DNA of 64,000 nt from Mycolicibacterium llatzerense. Its GTDB lineage: Bacteria > Actinomycetota > Actinomycetes > Mycobacteriales > Mycobacteriaceae. Shown here one piece after another: positions 28,340-38,194 of the stretch. Under the pieces are notes generated by a model that saw only the letters and a program-made list of their open reading frames with translations, did no database searches and was not told the origin of the DNA. Where the stretch lies: NCBI RefSeq assembly GCF_000878195.1, contig NZ_JXST01000003.1, forward strand, positions 124,001-188,000, in the 5' to 3' direction. Numbering within the stretch: position 1 is the stretch's first letter; each line of letters starts with the position of its first letter. The position numbers and the translations under genes were made by a program.

Positions 28340-28417
28340 CCGACCGCGAGATCGACGAACTGGTCGTTGCCATGGCAGCGGCCATTTCGTCTGTTTCGGG
28401 GTGGATTGAGCAGCGAT

Positions 28418-28446
28418 TTGGAGCGTTATGGCTGCTCGCCTAGTAT
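28418..28446 (+). promoter_or_regulatory. rplN (spc operon) promoter
   Basis: TTGGAG (28418-28423), 17-nt spacer, TAGTAT (28441-28446), with GTTGCC beginning 6 nt later. Same architecture as the rpsJ promoter. The predicted leader is about 115 nt. Confidence 0.78.
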
Positions 28447-28566
28447 GTAGGGGTTGCCCAGGGCAGACCCCGGTCATCACGTGACTTCGCGTGCCTTTGG
28501 ACAACAAGACCGCGCACGTCCAGGTCGGTATCTGGCGTGCATACAAAATCCAGGTCAGGAGATCGA

Positions 28567-28935
28567 GTGATTCAGCAGGAATCGCGACTCAAGGTCGCCG
28601 ACAACACGGGCGCAAAGGAAATCCTTTGCATCCGCGTGCTCGGTGGCTCGTCGCGGCGCTACGCCGGCATCGGCGACATCATCGTGGCGACCGTCAAGGA
28701 CGCCATCCCGGGCGGCAACGTCAAGCGTGGTGACGTGGTCAAGGCCGTCGTCGTGCGCACCGTCAAGGAGCGCCGCCGGCCGGACGGCAGCTACATCAAG
28801 TTCGACGAGAACGCCGCCGTCATCATCAAGAACGACAATGACCCCCGCGGTACCCGCATCTTCGGGCCGGTCGGTCGCGAACTGCGCGAGAAGAAGTTCA
28901 TGAAGATCGTCTCGCTGGCCCCGGAGGTTTTGTGA
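28567..28935 (+). CDS. rplN: 50S ribosomal protein L14
   Basis: 122 residues, the universal L14 length. [23 protein letters not shown] and [11 protein letters not shown] are signatures. It forms an intersubunit bridge with 16S rRNA. GTG start after CAGGAGATCGA. First gene of the spc operon; its stop overlaps the start of rplX. Confidence 0.98.
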   Translation: MIQQESRLKVADNTGAKEILCIRVLGGSSRRYAGIGDIIVATVKDAIPGGNVKRGDVVKAVVVRTVKERRRPDGSYIKFDENAAVIIKNDNDPRGTRIFGPVGRELREKKFMKIVSLAPEVL

Positions 28936-29252
28936 TGAAGGTGCACAAGGGCGACACCGTGCTGGTTATCGCCGGCAAGGACAAGGGTGCCAAGGGCAAG
29001 GTCATCGAGGCCTACCCGACCCGCAACAAGGTGCTCGTTGAGGGCGTCAACCGGATCAAGAAGCACACTGCGCAGTCTCAGAACGAGCGCGGTGCATCGT
29101 CGGGTGGCATCGTCACCCAGGAGGCGCCGATCCACGTTTCGAACGTGATGGTGGTCGACTCCGACGGCAACGCCACCCGCATCGGCTACCGCGTCGATGA
29201 GGAGAACGGCAAGAAGGTCCGTATCTCGAAGCGCAACGGCAAGGACATCTGA
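28935..29252 (+). CDS. rplX: 50S ribosomal protein L24
   Basis: 105 residues. [23 protein letters not shown] is the KOW motif. It initiates 50S assembly and lies near the tunnel exit. The ATG at 28935 overlaps the rplN stop; a GTG one codon earlier is possible but less likely. Confidence 0.97.
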   Translation: MKVHKGDTVLVIAGKDKGAKGKVIEAYPTRNKVLVEGVNRIKKHTAQSQNERGASSGGIVTQEAPIHVSNVMVVDSDGNATRIGYRVDEENGKKVRISKRNGKDI

Positions 29253-29253
29253 G

Positions 29254-29817
29254 ATGACCACAGTGGAAAAGACTCAGCCCCGGCTGAAGACGCGCTACCG
29301 CGAAGAGATCCGCGACGCGCTCACCAATGAATTCAACTACGCCAACGTCATGCAGATCCCCGGCGTGGTCAAGGTTGTCGTCAACATGGGTGTCGGTGAC
29401 GCCGCCCGCGACGCCAAGCTGATCAACGGCGCGGTCAGCGACCTGACGCTGATCACCGGCCAGAAGCCGGAAATCCGCAAGGCCCGCAAGTCCATCGCGC
29501 AGTTCAAGCTGCGTGAGGGCATGCCCATCGGCTGCCGCGTCACCCTGCGTGGCGACCGCATGTGGGAGTTCCTGGACCGCCTGATCTCGATCGCACTGCC
29601 CCGTATCCGCGACTTCCGCGGTCTGTCGGCCAAGCAGTTCGACGGCAGCGGCAACTACACCTTCGGCCTCAACGAGCAGTCGATGTTCCACGAGATCGAC
29701 GTCGACTCGATCGACCGCCCCCGCGGCATGGACATCACGGTCGTCACCTCGGCCACCACTGACGACGAAGGCCGTGCGTTGCTGCGGGCCCTGGGCTTCC
29801 CGTTCAAGGAGAACTGA
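29254..29817 (+). CDS. rplE: 50S ribosomal protein L5
   Basis: 187 residues. [28 protein letters not shown] and [23 protein letters not shown] identify L5, part of the 5S rRNA particle. The ATG at 29254 is one base after the rplX stop; earlier codons lie inside rplX. Confidence 0.98.
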   Translation: MTTVEKTQPRLKTRYREEIRDALTNEFNYANVMQIPGVVKVVVNMGVGDAARDAKLINGAVSDLTLITGQKPEIRKARKSIAQFKLREGMPIGCRVTLRGDRMWEFLDRLISIALPRIRDFRGLSAKQFDGSGNYTFGLNEQSMFHEIDVDSIDRPRGMDITVVTSATTDDEGRALLRALGFPFKEN

Positions 29818-29819
29818 CA

Positions 29820-30005
29820 ATGGCAAAGAAGGCTCTGGTCAACAAGGCCAACAAGAAGCCGAAGTTCGCGGTGCGTGGCTACACCCGCTGCAACAAGTGC
29901 GGTCGCCCGCACTCGGTGTTCCGCAAGTTCGGCCTGTGCCGAATCTGCCTGCGGGAGATGGCCCACGCCGGCGAGCTGCCCGGTGTGCAGAAGTCCAGCT
30001 GGTGA
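29820..30005 (+). CDS. rpsZ: 30S ribosomal protein S14, zinc-binding type
   Basis: 61 residues of the C+ (zinc) type: [20 protein letters not shown] carries the four zinc-binding cysteines. Mycobacteria also encode a zinc-free paralog made under zinc limitation; that gene is not in this window. A strong terminator follows, so this is the end of the first spc transcript. Confidence 0.98.
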   Translation: MAKKALVNKANKKPKFAVRGYTRCNKCGRPHSVFRKFGLCRICLREMAHAGELPGVQKSSW

Positions 30006-30044
30006 CTCTGCCCGTCTCATGACGCTGTAGAAAGCTGTAGAAAG

Positions 30045-30077
30045 CCGCCCCGGTCCTCGTGACCGGGGCGGTTTTTT
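30045..30077 (+). terminator. Terminator after rpsZ
   Basis: 11-bp perfect stem CCGCCCCGGTC / GACCGGGGCGG, loop CTCGT, then six T. It splits the spc genes into two transcription units. A short direct repeat (GCTGTAGAAA twice) precedes it. Confidence 0.95.
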
Positions 30078-30159
30078 CTGCGTCGAGAGTGGGGGATTGC
30101 GCGGAAATCCGGCCGGAAAACCGCGTCAACCCCCACGCTCGGCGCCGATTCGCACGGAT

Positions 30160-30188
30160 TTGGCCCTGAGCTGCGGATTGTCTACACT
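30160..30188 (+). promoter_or_regulatory. rpsH promoter
   Basis: TTGGCC (30160-30165), 17-nt spacer, TACACT (30183-30188), with GTTGCC beginning 6 nt later. Same layout as the rpsJ and rplN promoters. The leader is about 210 nt. The remainder of the 400-bp gap holds the rpsZ terminator and this leader, with no gene seen. Confidence 0.78.
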
Positions 30189-30197
30189 GGGCAGGTT

Positions 30198-30222
30198 GCC
30201 ATGGGCTTTTCAGCCCAATGGC
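30198..30222 (+). promoter_or_regulatory. Hairpin at the very 5' end of the rpsH leader
   Basis: GCCATGGGCT / AGCCC-A-ATGGC with loop TTTC and a single bulged A, starting about 3 nt from the predicted 5' end. It may stabilise the mRNA or bind a ribosomal protein (S8 is the spc regulator in E. coli). Confidence 0.5.
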
Positions 30223-30407
30223 CGATCGGCATGTGCCTTCTGAAACTGGATTGCACTACCGATGCACGGCCCCTGACCGACCTCGGTCAGATACGGGAAA
30301 ACACTTCGTAGCAGGCCCACGATGTGACGTGCCGAGCCACCGCAAGGTGGGACCGACACGGGCGTGATGCATGGGAACCGCAGCGAGAAAGGTTGATCAA
30401 CGCTGTC

Positions 30408-30806
30408 ATGACAATGACGGATCCGATCGCAGACTTCTTGACACGTCTGCGCAACGCCAACTCGGCGTACCACGACGAGGTGACCCTGCCCCACTCGAAG
30501 ATCAAGGCGAACATCGCCGAGATCCTCAAGAAGGAGGGTTACATTACCGACTACCGCACAGAGGACGCCCGCGTGGGCAAGAGCCTCATTGTGTCCCTCA
30601 AGTACGGCCCCAGCCGCGAGCGCAGCATCGCCGGCCTCCGCCGGGTGTCCAAGCCCGGTCTGCGGGTGTACGCGAAATCCACCAACCTGCCGCGGGTTCT
30701 GGGTGGCCTTGGCGTGGCGATCATCTCCACGTCCTCTGGCCTGCTCACCGACCGCCAGGCAGCTCGACAAGGCGTGGGCGGCGAAGTCCTCGCTTACGTC
30801 TGGTAG
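30408..30806 (+). CDS. rpsH: 30S ribosomal protein S8
   Basis: 132 residues. [23 protein letters not shown] and the C-terminal [22 protein letters not shown] are S8 signatures. It binds the central domain of 16S rRNA. ATG at 30408 is chosen from family length; upstream codons in frame are leader. First gene of rpsH-rplF-rplR-rpsE-rpmD-rplO. Confidence 0.98.
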   Translation: MTMTDPIADFLTRLRNANSAYHDEVTLPHSKIKANIAEILKKEGYITDYRTEDARVGKSLIVSLKYGPSRERSIAGLRRVSKPGLRVYAKSTNLPRVLGGLGVAIISTSSGLLTDRQAARQGVGGEVLAYVW

Positions 30807-30818
30807 GGGGCAGAAAAC

Positions 30819-31358
30819 ATGTCGCGTATTGGAAAGCAGCCGGTTCTCATTCCGGCCGGTGTCGATGTGACCATCGAAGGCCAGAGCATCGCCGTGAAGG
30901 GCCCCAAGGGCACCCTGGCGCTCGACGTTGCCGAGCCCATCGAGGTGTCGCGTAACGACGAAGGTGCCGTTGTGGTCTCCCGTCCGAACGACGAGCGTCG
31001 TAACCGCTCGCTGCACGGACTGTCCCGCACGCTGATCGCCAACCTGGTGACCGGTGTGACGCAGGGCTACACCACCAAGATGGAAATCTTCGGCGTTGGT
31101 TACCGCGTGCAGGCCAAGGGCTCGAACCTGGAGTTCGCGCTCGGCTACAGCCACCCGGTGCTGATCGAGGCCCCAGAGGGCATCACGTTCGCAGTCGAGA
31201 CCCCGACGAAGTTCTCGGTGTCCGGCATCGACAAGCAGAAAGTCGGCCAGATCTCGGCAGTCATCCGCCGCCTGCGTCGCCCGGACCCGTACAAGGGCAA
31301 GGGCATTCGCTACGAGGGTGAGCAGATCCGCCGCAAGGTCGGAAAGACAGGTAAGTAG
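30819..31358 (+). CDS. rplF: 50S ribosomal protein L6
   Basis: 179 residues. [21 protein letters not shown] and the C-terminal [16 protein letters not shown] are diagnostic. It lies near the sarcin-ricin loop. AGGGGG precedes the ATG; rplR follows after 2 nt. Confidence 0.98.
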   Translation: MSRIGKQPVLIPAGVDVTIEGQSIAVKGPKGTLALDVAEPIEVSRNDEGAVVVSRPNDERRNRSLHGLSRTLIANLVTGVTQGYTTKMEIFGVGYRVQAKGSNLEFALGYSHPVLIEAPEGITFAVETPTKFSVSGIDKQKVGQISAVIRRLRRPDPYKGKGIRYEGEQIRRKVGKTGK

Positions 31359-31360
31359 CA

Positions 31361-31762
31361 ATGGCCAACACTGAGACTGACAAGCGTAAGCCGTTGGGCC
31401 AGAACATCTCTGAGACCCGTCGGGTGGCGCGTCTGCGTCGTCACGCCCGTCTGCGCAAGAAGGTCGCCGGCACGTCCGAGCGTCCGCGCCTGATGGTCAA
31501 CCGCTCTTCGCGGCACATCCACGTCCAGGTGATCGACGACCTGACCGGCACCACGCTGGCCGCCGCGTCGTCCATCGAGGCCGACGTGCGTGCCGTCGAC
31601 GGCGACAAGAAGGCCGTCAGCACCCGGGTGGGTCAGCTGATCGCCGAGCGCGCCAAGGCAGCCGGCATCTCCGAGGTGGTGTTCGACCGTGGTGGATACA
31701 CCTACGGCGGCCGGATCGCCGCTCTCGCCGACGCCGCTCGTGAAGGCGGGTTGACGTTCTAA
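31361..31762 (+). CDS. rplR: 50S ribosomal protein L18
   Basis: 133 residues. [21 protein letters not shown] and [26 protein letters not shown] mark L18, which binds 5S rRNA. A hydrophilic N-terminal extension of about 20 residues is present. A 34-nt gap precedes rpsE. Confidence 0.98.
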   Translation: MANTETDKRKPLGQNISETRRVARLRRHARLRKKVAGTSERPRLMVNRSSRHIHVQVIDDLTGTTLAAASSIEADVRAVDGDKKAVSTRVGQLIAERAKAAGISEVVFDRGGYTYGGRIAALADAAREGGLTF

Positions 31763-31796
31763 TGACTTACTTCAAGAAGACCGGAAGGACTGCATA

Positions 31797-32465
31797 ATGG
31801 CCGAGCAGGCTGGCGCCGCTTCGGCGCAGGACAACCGTGGCGGTCGTGGTGACCGTGACGGCCGCGGTCGCCGCGATGACCGCGGTGGCCGTGGTCGCGG
31901 CGACGACCGTGGTGAGAAGAGCAACTACATCGAGCGCGTTGTCACCATCAACCGCGTTTCGAAGGTGGTCAAGGGTGGTCGGCGCTTCAGCTTCACCGCC
32001 CTGGTGATCGTCGGTGACGGCCACGGCATGGTGGGCGTCGGCTACGGCAAGGCCAAGGAAGTTCCGGCCGCCATTGCCAAGGGTGTCGAGGAGGCTCGCA
32101 AGAGCTTCTTCCGGGTCCCGCTGATCGGCGCCACCATCGTGCACCCGGTTCAGGGCGAGGCCGCTGCCGGTGTCGTGATGCTGCGTCCGGCCAGCCCGGG
32201 TACCGGTGTCATCGCCGGTGGCGCTTGCCGCGCGGTGCTGGAATGCGCCGGTGTGCACGACGTCCTGGCCAAGTCGCTGGGCAGCGACAACGCGATCAAC
32301 GTGGTGCACGCCACCGTTGCCGCGTTGAAGATGATTCAGCGTCCCGAGGAAGTGGCGGCCCGTCGTGGCCTGCCCATCGAAGATGTTGCGCCGGCCGGCA
32401 TGCTGCGGGCCCGGCGTGAGGCAGAAGCGCTGGCCGCATCGGCAGCGCGTGAAGGATCGGCATAA
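31797..32465 (+). CDS. rpsE: 30S ribosomal protein S5
   Basis: 222 residues. The conserved core ([32 protein letters not shown], [38 protein letters not shown]) follows a 40-residue Arg/Gly/Asp-rich N-terminal extension (residues about 14-42), a low-complexity feature seen in mycobacterial S5. S5 acts in decoding accuracy and mRNA unwinding. Confidence 0.97.
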   Translation: MAEQAGAASAQDNRGGRGDRDGRGRRDDRGGRGRGDDRGEKSNYIERVVTINRVSKVVKGGRRFSFTALVIVGDGHGMVGVGYGKAKEVPAAIAKGVEEARKSFFRVPLIGATIVHPVQGEAAAGVVMLRPASPGTGVIAGGACRAVLECAGVHDVLAKSLGSDNAINVVHATVAALKMIQRPEEVAARRGLPIEDVAPAGMLRARREAEALAASAAREGSA

Positions 32466-32467
32466 TC

Positions 32468-32647
32468 ATGGCTGAACTGAAGATCACCCAGGTGCGTGGC
32501 ACCGTGGGTGCCCGGTGGAAGCAGCGCGAGAGCCTGCGGACGCTGGGACTGCGCAAGATCCGCCAGTCCGTCGTTCGCGAGGACAACGCGCAGACCCGTG
32601 GTCTGCTCGCGGTGGTCAACCACCTCGTCACCGTCGAGGAGGCGTAA
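32468..32647 (+). CDS. rpmD: 50S ribosomal protein L30
   Basis: 59 residues, easily missed. It begins [19 protein letters not shown], contains [17 protein letters not shown] and ends [11 protein letters not shown], the complete L30 fold. ATG is 2 nt after the rpsE stop, and its TAA overlaps the rplO start (TAATG). Confidence 0.97.
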   Translation: MAELKITQVRGTVGARWKQRESLRTLGLRKIRQSVVREDNAQTRGLLAVVNHLVTVEEA

Positions 32648-33090
32648 TGAGTGTCATCAAGCTGCACGACCTGAAGCCGGCCAAGGGGTCCAAGAAGGCC
32701 AAGACCCGCGTCGGTCGTGGTGAGGGCTCCAAGGGTAAGACCGCTGGCCGTGGTACCAAGGGCACCAAGGCCCGCAAGAACGTCCCCGTGACGTTCGAGG
32801 GTGGCCAGATGCCGATCCACATGCGTCTGCCGAAGCTCAAGGGCTTCCGCAACCGCTTCCGCACGGAGTACGCGGTGGTGAACGTCGGCGATCTCGCCAA
32901 GGCGTTCCCGCAGGGCGGCACCGTCGGCGTGGACGAGCTGGTGGCCGCTGGCCTGGTTCGCAAGAACAACCTGGTCAAGGTCCTCGGCGACGGCAAGCTG
33001 GCCGTCAAGCTCGACGTCACCGCCAACAAGTTCAGCGGTAGCGCCCGTGAGGCGATCACCGCTGCCGGTGGTAGCGCGACCGAGCTGTAA
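32647..33090 (+). CDS. rplO: 50S ribosomal protein L15
   Basis: 147 residues. [20 protein letters not shown], the glycine-rich [19 protein letters not shown] and the C-terminal [17 protein letters not shown] are L15 signatures. A late 50S assembly protein. Overlaps rpmD by one base. A terminator follows. Confidence 0.98.
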   Translation: MSVIKLHDLKPAKGSKKAKTRVGRGEGSKGKTAGRGTKGTKARKNVPVTFEGGQMPIHMRLPKLKGFRNRFRTEYAVVNVGDLAKAFPQGGTVGVDELVAAGLVRKNNLVKVLGDGKLAVKLDVTANKFSGSAREAITAAGGSATEL

Positions 33091-33102
33091 TTGCTCCACA
33101 GA

Positions 33103-33135
33103 GAAGGGCCCTCGCTTCGGCGGGGGCCCTTCTTC
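33103..33135 (+). terminator. Terminator of the rpsH-rplO operon
   Basis: 13-bp stem GAAGGGCCCTCGC / GCGGGGGCCCTTC (one G-T pair) with a TTCG loop, then TTCGTTGT. Confidence 0.9.
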
Positions 33136-33140
33136 GTTGT

Positions 33141-33202
33141 GTCGATCCTGTCCTGCGGGCGGGCACCACTCGGACTTTTGCGCCCTCGGTACAGGATCGA
33201 CG
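33141..33202 (+). repeat. 62-bp intergenic repeat, copy B
   Basis: Begins GTCGATCCTG, core CACCACTCGGACTTTTGCGCC, ends CAGGATCGACG. By hand alignment 45 of 62 positions match copy C at 59082. It lies between the rplO terminator and the convergent serine hydrolase stop. Confidence 0.8.
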
Positions 33203-33211
33203 TCGACGGGA

Positions 33212-34438
33212 CTAGGTCTGCACCCGGGCGCCGAGGACGTCGCGGAAGAGCGCCTGGCGCACCGCGAGTTCACGCGGATCGCTGACCAGATGGAAGCCCA
33301 GCCGGTTCATCACGTAGCCGAACCCGACGCCGGTGTCCGGGTCGGCGAAGCCGAACGAGCCGCCGAACCCGGGCGTGCCGAAGGCCTTGCCCGAGGAGCC
33401 GAAGTCGAAGGTCGGGATGGGTTTGCAGAAGCCGAGCGCATATGCGATCTCGGCACGCATCACCTTGTCCCGCGTCCCGCCTGACGGGTTTCTCGGCGGC
33501 GCGGCCAAGGCGTCGAAAGTCTCTGGGGTGAAACCTATTTCGGTCCCGCCGACTGCCGCGGCACCGTAGAGGCCGGCCAGTGCGCGGGCGGTCCCGGTGC
33601 CGTTGGCCGACGGAATCTCGACGCGGCGCACCCGGTCGGTGTTGTAGTCGCCGGCGTAGGGGTCGATGTCGGCCGGGATCGCCGCGGTCCTGGCCAACAG
33701 CCCCCGCGGGTTCAGGCTGCCGAGCAGGAACCCCGCCGGCATGACATTCAGATGCTTCAGCGATTCGTAGCGCTGCCAATGGTGCAACGTGGCAAGCCGG
33801 CCTCGATCGACAGAGTCGGGCAGTCCGATGTACAGGTCGAGGCCCAACGGCCCGGTGATCTCCTCGGCGAGGTAGCGGCCGAGGGTACGGCCGTCGGTGC
33901 GACGGATCAGTTCGGACTCGTACCAGCCGATGGTGATGGCGTGATACCCGTGCCGGGTGCCCGGCGTCCACGCCGGTTTCTGGGCGGCCAGGATGGCGGA
34001 GAGCCGCACCGGATCGGCGATGTCGGACAGCAGTGGGTTGGGGGTCAGGACACACAGCCCGGCCTGGTGAGCCAGCAGCTGACGTACGGTGACCTCGTCC
34101 TTGCCCTGTGCGGCGAACTCGGGCCAGTACTCGGCCACCCGCTTGTCGTAGTCGAACAGTCCCTTCGACGCTGCGTGCGCAACGGCAAGGGCTGCAACAC
34201 CTTTCGTCGACGAGAACATGTTGACCATGGTGTCGGCCTGCCACGGCGTCTTGCTGACCCCGTCGCGGTAGCCGCCCCACATGTCGACCACCTTGCGGCC
34301 GTCGCGGTAGACGCACAGGGCCGCGCCCACCTCGCTGCCCGCCGCGAAGTTGGCCCGGAACGCATCGGCGACCTTGCCGTAGCCGTCGTCGGCATCGCCG
34401 TGGACCAGGTCGGGGGAGACGGAGACTTTCAGCACCAT
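33212..34438 (-). CDS. Serine hydrolase of the beta-lactamase/esterase (EstB-like) family
   Basis: 408 residues. The SxxK nucleophile motif is in NMFSSTKGVAALAVAHA, with a GYHAITIGWYE region matching the YxN-type segment and HQAGLCVL between. A C-terminal GTPGFGGSFGFADPDTGVGFGY matches the third motif. Such proteins are penicillin-binding-like esterases or lipases; the substrate is unknown. ATG at 34438 matches the family N-terminus; earlier in-frame codons lie within a palindromic element. Convergent with rplO. Confidence 0.9.
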   Translation of the reverse strand: MVLKVSVSPDLVHGDADDGYGKVADAFRANFAAGSEVGAALCVYRDGRKVVDMWGGYRDGVSKTPWQADTMVNMFSSTKGVAALAVAHAASKGLFDYDKRVAEYWPEFAAQGKDEVTVRQLLAHQAGLCVLTPNPLLSDIADPVRLSAILAAQKPAWTPGTRHGYHAITIGWYESELIRRTDGRTLGRYLAEEITGPLGLDLYIGLPDSVDRGRLATLHHWQRYESLKHLNVMPAGFLLGSLNPRGLLARTAAIPADIDPYAGDYNTDRVRRVEIPSANGTGTARALAGLYGAAAVGGTEIGFTPETFDALAAPPRNPSGGTRDKVMRAEIAYALGFCKPIPTFDFGSSGKAFGTPGFGGSFGFADPDTGVGFGYVMNRLGFHLVSDPRELAVRQALFRDVLGARVQT

Positions 34439-34457
34439 GGACCTGATCCTCTCCCGT

Positions 34458-34513
34458 GAGCAGTCGTGAATGTCCCCGAATCGGCGGCATTCGCGGGACA
34501 TTTGCGTCTGCTC
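34458..34513. repeat. GAGCAG(A/T)C-type palindromic element, copy 2
   Basis: Outer arms GAGCAGTCGTGAATGTCCC and GGGACATTTGCGTCTGCTC pair over about 16 of 19 positions. It sits in the divergent region between the serine hydrolase and sppA, just upstream of the sppA promoter. Confidence 0.6.
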
Positions 34514-34533
34514 GGCACTCGGCGGCGAGTCGG

Positions 34534-34545
34534 TAGGCTCGGAAG
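34534..34545 (+). promoter_or_regulatory. Leaderless sppA promoter (-10 box)
   Basis: TAGGCT at 34534-34539 followed by 6 nt and the ATG, so transcription probably starts at the start codon. The -35 region is not clear. Confidence 0.5.
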
Positions 34546-36333
34546 ATGTTTGCTTTCCGGCCCAGTCTGCCCGGTCTTCCCGGCCCCGATGAGTTGCGTG
34601 CTCTTGTCCGCAAGGTCGACACCGCGCGTCACCACGGCGTGCCGAACGGCTGCGTGCTGGAACTCGACCTGCAGGCCGTGCCGCCGGAGACCGCCGGCTT
34701 CGACCCGATTGCCTTCGTCATGGGCAACTCCCGGCCCCTGGTGCTGCGCGACGCCGTCGCCGCCATCCACCGCGCGGCCGACGACAAGCGCGTGGCCGGG
34801 CTGATCGCCCGGGTCCAATTGCCCGCTGCCGCAGCCGGTCCGGTGCAGGAACTGCGCGACGCCATCGCCGCGTTCAGCGCCGTCAAACCGTCCGTGGCCT
34901 GGGCCGAGACCTACCCCGGCACCATGTCGTACTACCTGGCCTCGGCGTTCCGCGAAGTGTGGATGCAGCCGTCGGGCACGGTCGGGCTGGTGGGTTTCGC
35001 CACCAACGCGTTGTTCCTGCGCGACGCGTTCGACAAGGCGGGCATCGAGGCACAGTTCGTGGCGCGCGGTGAGTACAAGTCGGCGGCCAACATGTTCACG
35101 CAGGACCGCTACACCGAGCCGCACCGCGAGGCCGACGGCCGGCTCATCGAGAGCCTGCACGCCCAGGTGCTGGCCGCCATCGCCGCATCCCGCGACGTCG
35201 ACGCCGACGAACTCGACACCCTGGTCGACCGGGCGCCGCTGCTGCGCGACGACGCGCTGGCAGCCAAGCTCGTGGACCGCATCGGTTTCCGGGACGAGGC
35301 CTATGCCCGGGTCGGTGAATTGATCGGCGGCACAGCCGAAGCCGACGGGAAGGACGCGCCGCCACGGTTGTTCCTGTCCCGGTACGCCAAGGCCACCGCC
35401 GGGCATACCCTGCCCGAGGTGCCGCCGCTGCCGGGCATCAAGCACAAGCCGACCATCGCCGTCGTCACCATGGCCGGGCCGATCGTCAGCGGTCGCGGCG
35501 GCCCGAGCGCGTTCCCGCCCGGCCCGTCGAGCGTCGGTGGCGACACCATCGCCGCGGCCCTGCGCGAAGCCGCCGCCGATGACGACGTCGCGGCCGTCGT
35601 GCTCCGCGTGGACAGCCCCGGCGGCGCGGTCACCGGTTCGGAAACCATCTGGCGTGAGGTGGTGCGGCTGCGCGAGGCCGGCACGCCCGTCGTCGCGTCG
35701 ATGGGTGCGGTCGCCGCGTCGGGCGGCTACTACGTGTCGATGGCGGCCAACCACATCGTCGCCAACGCCGGCACCATCACCGGATCCATCGGCGTGGTGA
35801 CGGGCAAGCTCGTCACCAAGGGCCTCAAGGAACGGCTCGGTGTCGGTTCGGATGCCGTGCGTACCAACGAGAATGCCGACGCCTGGTCCGCGAACCAGCC
35901 CTTCACCGAGGCCCAGCACGCGCACGTGGTGGCCGAGGCCGACCTGTTCTACACCGACTTCGTCGAACGCGTCGCCGACGGCCGCAACCTGCCGGTCGAG
36001 GCCGTCGAGCAGGTGGCGCGCGGCCGCATCTGGACCGGCGCCGATGCGCTGGAACACGGCCTGGTCGACGAGCTCGGCGGGCTGCGGACCGCCGTGCGCC
36101 GGGCGAAGGTGCTGGCCGGCCTCGAACCCGACGCGACCGCCAAGGTCGTCAACTACCCGGGTTCGTCGCTGCTGGACCACGTGCGGCCCAAGGCCTCATC
36201 GCAACCTGCGGCGGCGTCGTTGCCGGACGCGGTGGCGGCACTGCTCGGCCGTTCACTCGTCGGCGCGCTCGGTGCGGCCGAGCGATCGCTGACCGGGGTC
36301 AGCGCGCTCTGGCTGGGTGACTACCGCTTCTAG
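34546..36333 (+). CDS. sppA: Signal peptide peptidase SppA (two-domain, 67K type)
   Basis: 595 residues with two ClpP-like S49 domains. Catalytic Lys178 lies in the N-terminal domain (ARGEYKSAANMFT) and the nucleophile Ser392 in the C-terminal domain (MGAVAASGGYYVSMAAN), with VLRVDSPGGAVTGSE before it. It degrades cleaved signal peptides at the membrane. No strong N-terminal transmembrane helix is visible, as in M. tuberculosis Rv0724-like proteins. It ends 9 nt from the convergent methyltransferase. Confidence 0.93.
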   Translation: MFAFRPSLPGLPGPDELRALVRKVDTARHHGVPNGCVLELDLQAVPPETAGFDPIAFVMGNSRPLVLRDAVAAIHRAADDKRVAGLIARVQLPAAAAGPVQELRDAIAAFSAVKPSVAWAETYPGTMSYYLASAFREVWMQPSGTVGLVGFATNALFLRDAFDKAGIEAQFVARGEYKSAANMFTQDRYTEPHREADGRLIESLHAQVLAAIAASRDVDADELDTLVDRAPLLRDDALAAKLVDRIGFRDEAYARVGELIGGTAEADGKDAPPRLFLSRYAKATAGHTLPEVPPLPGIKHKPTIAVVTMAGPIVSGRGGPSAFPPGPSSVGGDTIAAALREAAADDDVAAVVLRVDSPGGAVTGSETIWREVVRLREAGTPVVASMGAVAASGGYYVSMAANHIVANAGTITGSIGVVTGKLVTKGLKERLGVGSDAVRTNENADAWSANQPFTEAQHAHVVAEADLFYTDFVERVADGRNLPVEAVEQVARGRIWTGADALEHGLVDELGGLRTAVRRAKVLAGLEPDATAKVVNYPGSSLLDHVRPKASSQPAAASLPDAVAALLGRSLVGALGAAERSLTGVSALWLGDYRF

Positions 36334-36342
36334 GCGGCGGGC

Positions 36343-37263
36343 TCAGCCGAGAGTGCCGCTGATGTAGATGATCTCGCGCATGGGATCGTCGCCGCCGAGA
36401 TCTGCTGCCGCCAGCCCGTACCCGGCATACAGGTCGGACCGGCCGACGCCGGTCGTCTGCCAGCCCTTGGCTGCCAGATAGTCTGCGGCGGAATGCCTTT
36501 CGCCGTGGTAGACCAGCGACGGCATGTCCAAGTTCAAGCCGAGCTGCGCGAACCCCGCGGCGGCTTCACGAGCCTTGTCAGCGTCGAAATCCTTGAGCCC
36601 GGGCACGAATTCGGTGGCCACGGCGCTACCGGGTGCGCTGAGCTCGTGAATGTTGTCGAACAGCTTGTCCTGGGCCTCCGGCGGCAGGTAGATCAGCAGA
36701 CCTTCGGCCAACCACGCCGTCGGCCGGCTGGGATCGAAACCGGCGGCCTGCAGCGCCGCCGGCCAGTCTTCGCGCAGATCGATCGCGACGGTCCGCCGCT
36801 GCGCGGTCGGCGCCGCGCCGAGGCCGGCCAGGGTCTGCGTCTTGAATTCGATGACGTCCGGCTGGTCGATCTCGTAGACCACGGTGCCGTCGGGCCAGGG
36901 CAGCCGGTAGGCGCGGGAGTCCAGTCCGGAGGCCAGGATGACGGCCTGCCGGATGCCGCCGTCGGTCGCCGTCAAGAGGTAGTCGTCGAAAAACCGGGTA
37001 CGAACGGCCATTTCGTCGATGTTGGCCCGGGCCCGAACCGCGGCATCGGGCGCAAAGGCTTCGAGAGCGGCGAGGTCCAGTACCCCGTCGACCATGTTGG
37101 TGAACGCCTCGATCCCGACGGCGCGCACCAGCGGCGCCGCGAACGGATCGTTGATCAAACCGTGTGGGTGGGTGCTGGCAATCGCCCGCCCGGTCGCGAC
37201 CAGGGTGGCCGTCGCGCCCACGCTCGATGCCAGATCCCAGCTGTCCCCGTGTGTCCGTGCCAT
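36343..37263 (-). CDS. Class I SAM-dependent methyltransferase, TIGR00027 family (copy 1)
   Basis: 306 residues. The SAM-binding region reads [20 protein letters not shown] followed by [15 protein letters not shown], and the conserved [20 protein letters not shown] is in the middle. The family is expanded in mycobacteria and implicated in methylation of lipids or polyketides, without a defined substrate here. Last of four tandem paralogs transcribed leftward; it starts 5 nt after its neighbour ends. Confidence 0.92.
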   Translation of the reverse strand: MARTHGDSWDLASSVGATATLVATGRAIASTHPHGLINDPFAAPLVRAVGIEAFTNMVDGVLDLAALEAFAPDAAVRARANIDEMAVRTRFFDDYLLTATDGGIRQAVILASGLDSRAYRLPWPDGTVVYEIDQPDVIEFKTQTLAGLGAAPTAQRRTVAIDLREDWPAALQAAGFDPSRPTAWLAEGLLIYLPPEAQDKLFDNIHELSAPGSAVATEFVPGLKDFDADKAREAAAGFAQLGLNLDMPSLVYHGERHSAADYLAAKGWQTTGVGRSDLYAGYGLAAADLGGDDPMREIIYISGTLG

Positions 37264-37268
37264 CGCGG

Positions 37269-38180
37269 TTACGCCTTCCGGTTCAGGACTGCGCGGACGT
37301 ACTTCAGCTGCGTCCAGGCCCGGGACAGTTCGTCGTCCGGGTACTGGAAACCGTTGTCGGTGTGCGCCTCTTCGACCGACCGCGCGGTGACGTCCCAGCC
37401 GAGTCCGGTCAGGTAGTCGGTGACGTGGTTGCGGTCGCCCTGGTAGATCAGGTCGGCGATCTCGATGTTCGAACCGAGCGCCTTCATCCGCTCACGCATC
37501 GCCTGCATCCGCTCGTCGTCGAACGCGCTGCTCAGGTCGCCGACCTGCTCGGCGGCCACGAAGCTGCCGGGTGCCGACAGCGCGGTGATGTTGTCGAACA
37601 GCCGGTCCTGGGCCTCCGGCGGCAGGTAGATCAGCAGCCCTTCGGCGATCCACGCGGTGGGCGCCGCGGGGTCGAAACCGTTGTCCCGCAGTGCCTGCAT
37701 CCAGTCGTCGCGCAGGTCGACGGCGACGGTGCGCCGGGTGGCGGTGGGGGCGGCGCCCAGGTCGGCCAGGGTCGTGGACTTGAACTCGATGACCTCGGGC
37801 TGGTCCACCTCGAAGACGACGGTGCCGTCGGGCCAGGGCAGCCGGTAGGCGCGCGCATCCAGACCGGCAGCCAGGATCACCGCCTGCCGGACACCGGCGG
37901 CGGCCGCATCGAGGAACAACTGGTCGAACCAGCGGGTGCGCACCGTCATGCCCTCCGCCGCGCGGCGCGGGGTGAAGGCCGGGTTCACGTCACCGAAGTC
38001 GATCTCGCCGTCCAGCGCTTTGGTGAAGAAGTCCAGTCCGACGGCCCGGACCAGCGGCTCGGCGTACGGGTCGTCGATCAGTTGCTCGCGGTGGGCGAGG
38101 GCACGCTGCCCTGCGACCATGGTGGCGGTGGCCCCGACGCTGGAGGCCAGGTCCCAGGAATCTCCGTCAGTTCGTGTCAT
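37269..38180 (-). CDS. Class I SAM-dependent methyltransferase, TIGR00027 family (copy 2)
   Basis: 303 residues. [38 protein letters not shown] and [20 protein letters not shown] mark the same family. The N-terminus [20 protein letters not shown] is shared by all four copies. Its C-terminus differs from the others ([18 protein letters not shown]), suggesting a different partner or substrate. Confidence 0.92.
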   Translation of the reverse strand: MTRTDGDSWDLASSVGATATMVAGQRALAHREQLIDDPYAEPLVRAVGLDFFTKALDGEIDFGDVNPAFTPRRAAEGMTVRTRWFDQLFLDAAAAGVRQAVILAAGLDARAYRLPWPDGTVVFEVDQPEVIEFKSTTLADLGAAPTATRRTVAVDLRDDWMQALRDNGFDPAAPTAWIAEGLLIYLPPEAQDRLFDNITALSAPGSFVAAEQVGDLSSAFDDERMQAMRERMKALGSNIEIADLIYQGDRNHVTDYLTGLGWDVTARSVEEAHTDNGFQYPDDELSRAWTQLKYVRAVLNRKA

Positions 38181-38194
38181 TTTTCTCCCAGCTC

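Noticed and set aside
30391..30401. GTTGATCAAC before rpsH as a possible end of the 62-bp repeat
   Set aside because: It is a bare 10-bp palindrome without the CCACTCG core or the partner end.
34429..36180. 583-residue open frame opposite sppA
   Set aside because: Antisense to the well-supported SppA coding sequence with both catalytic residues; no recognisable domains.
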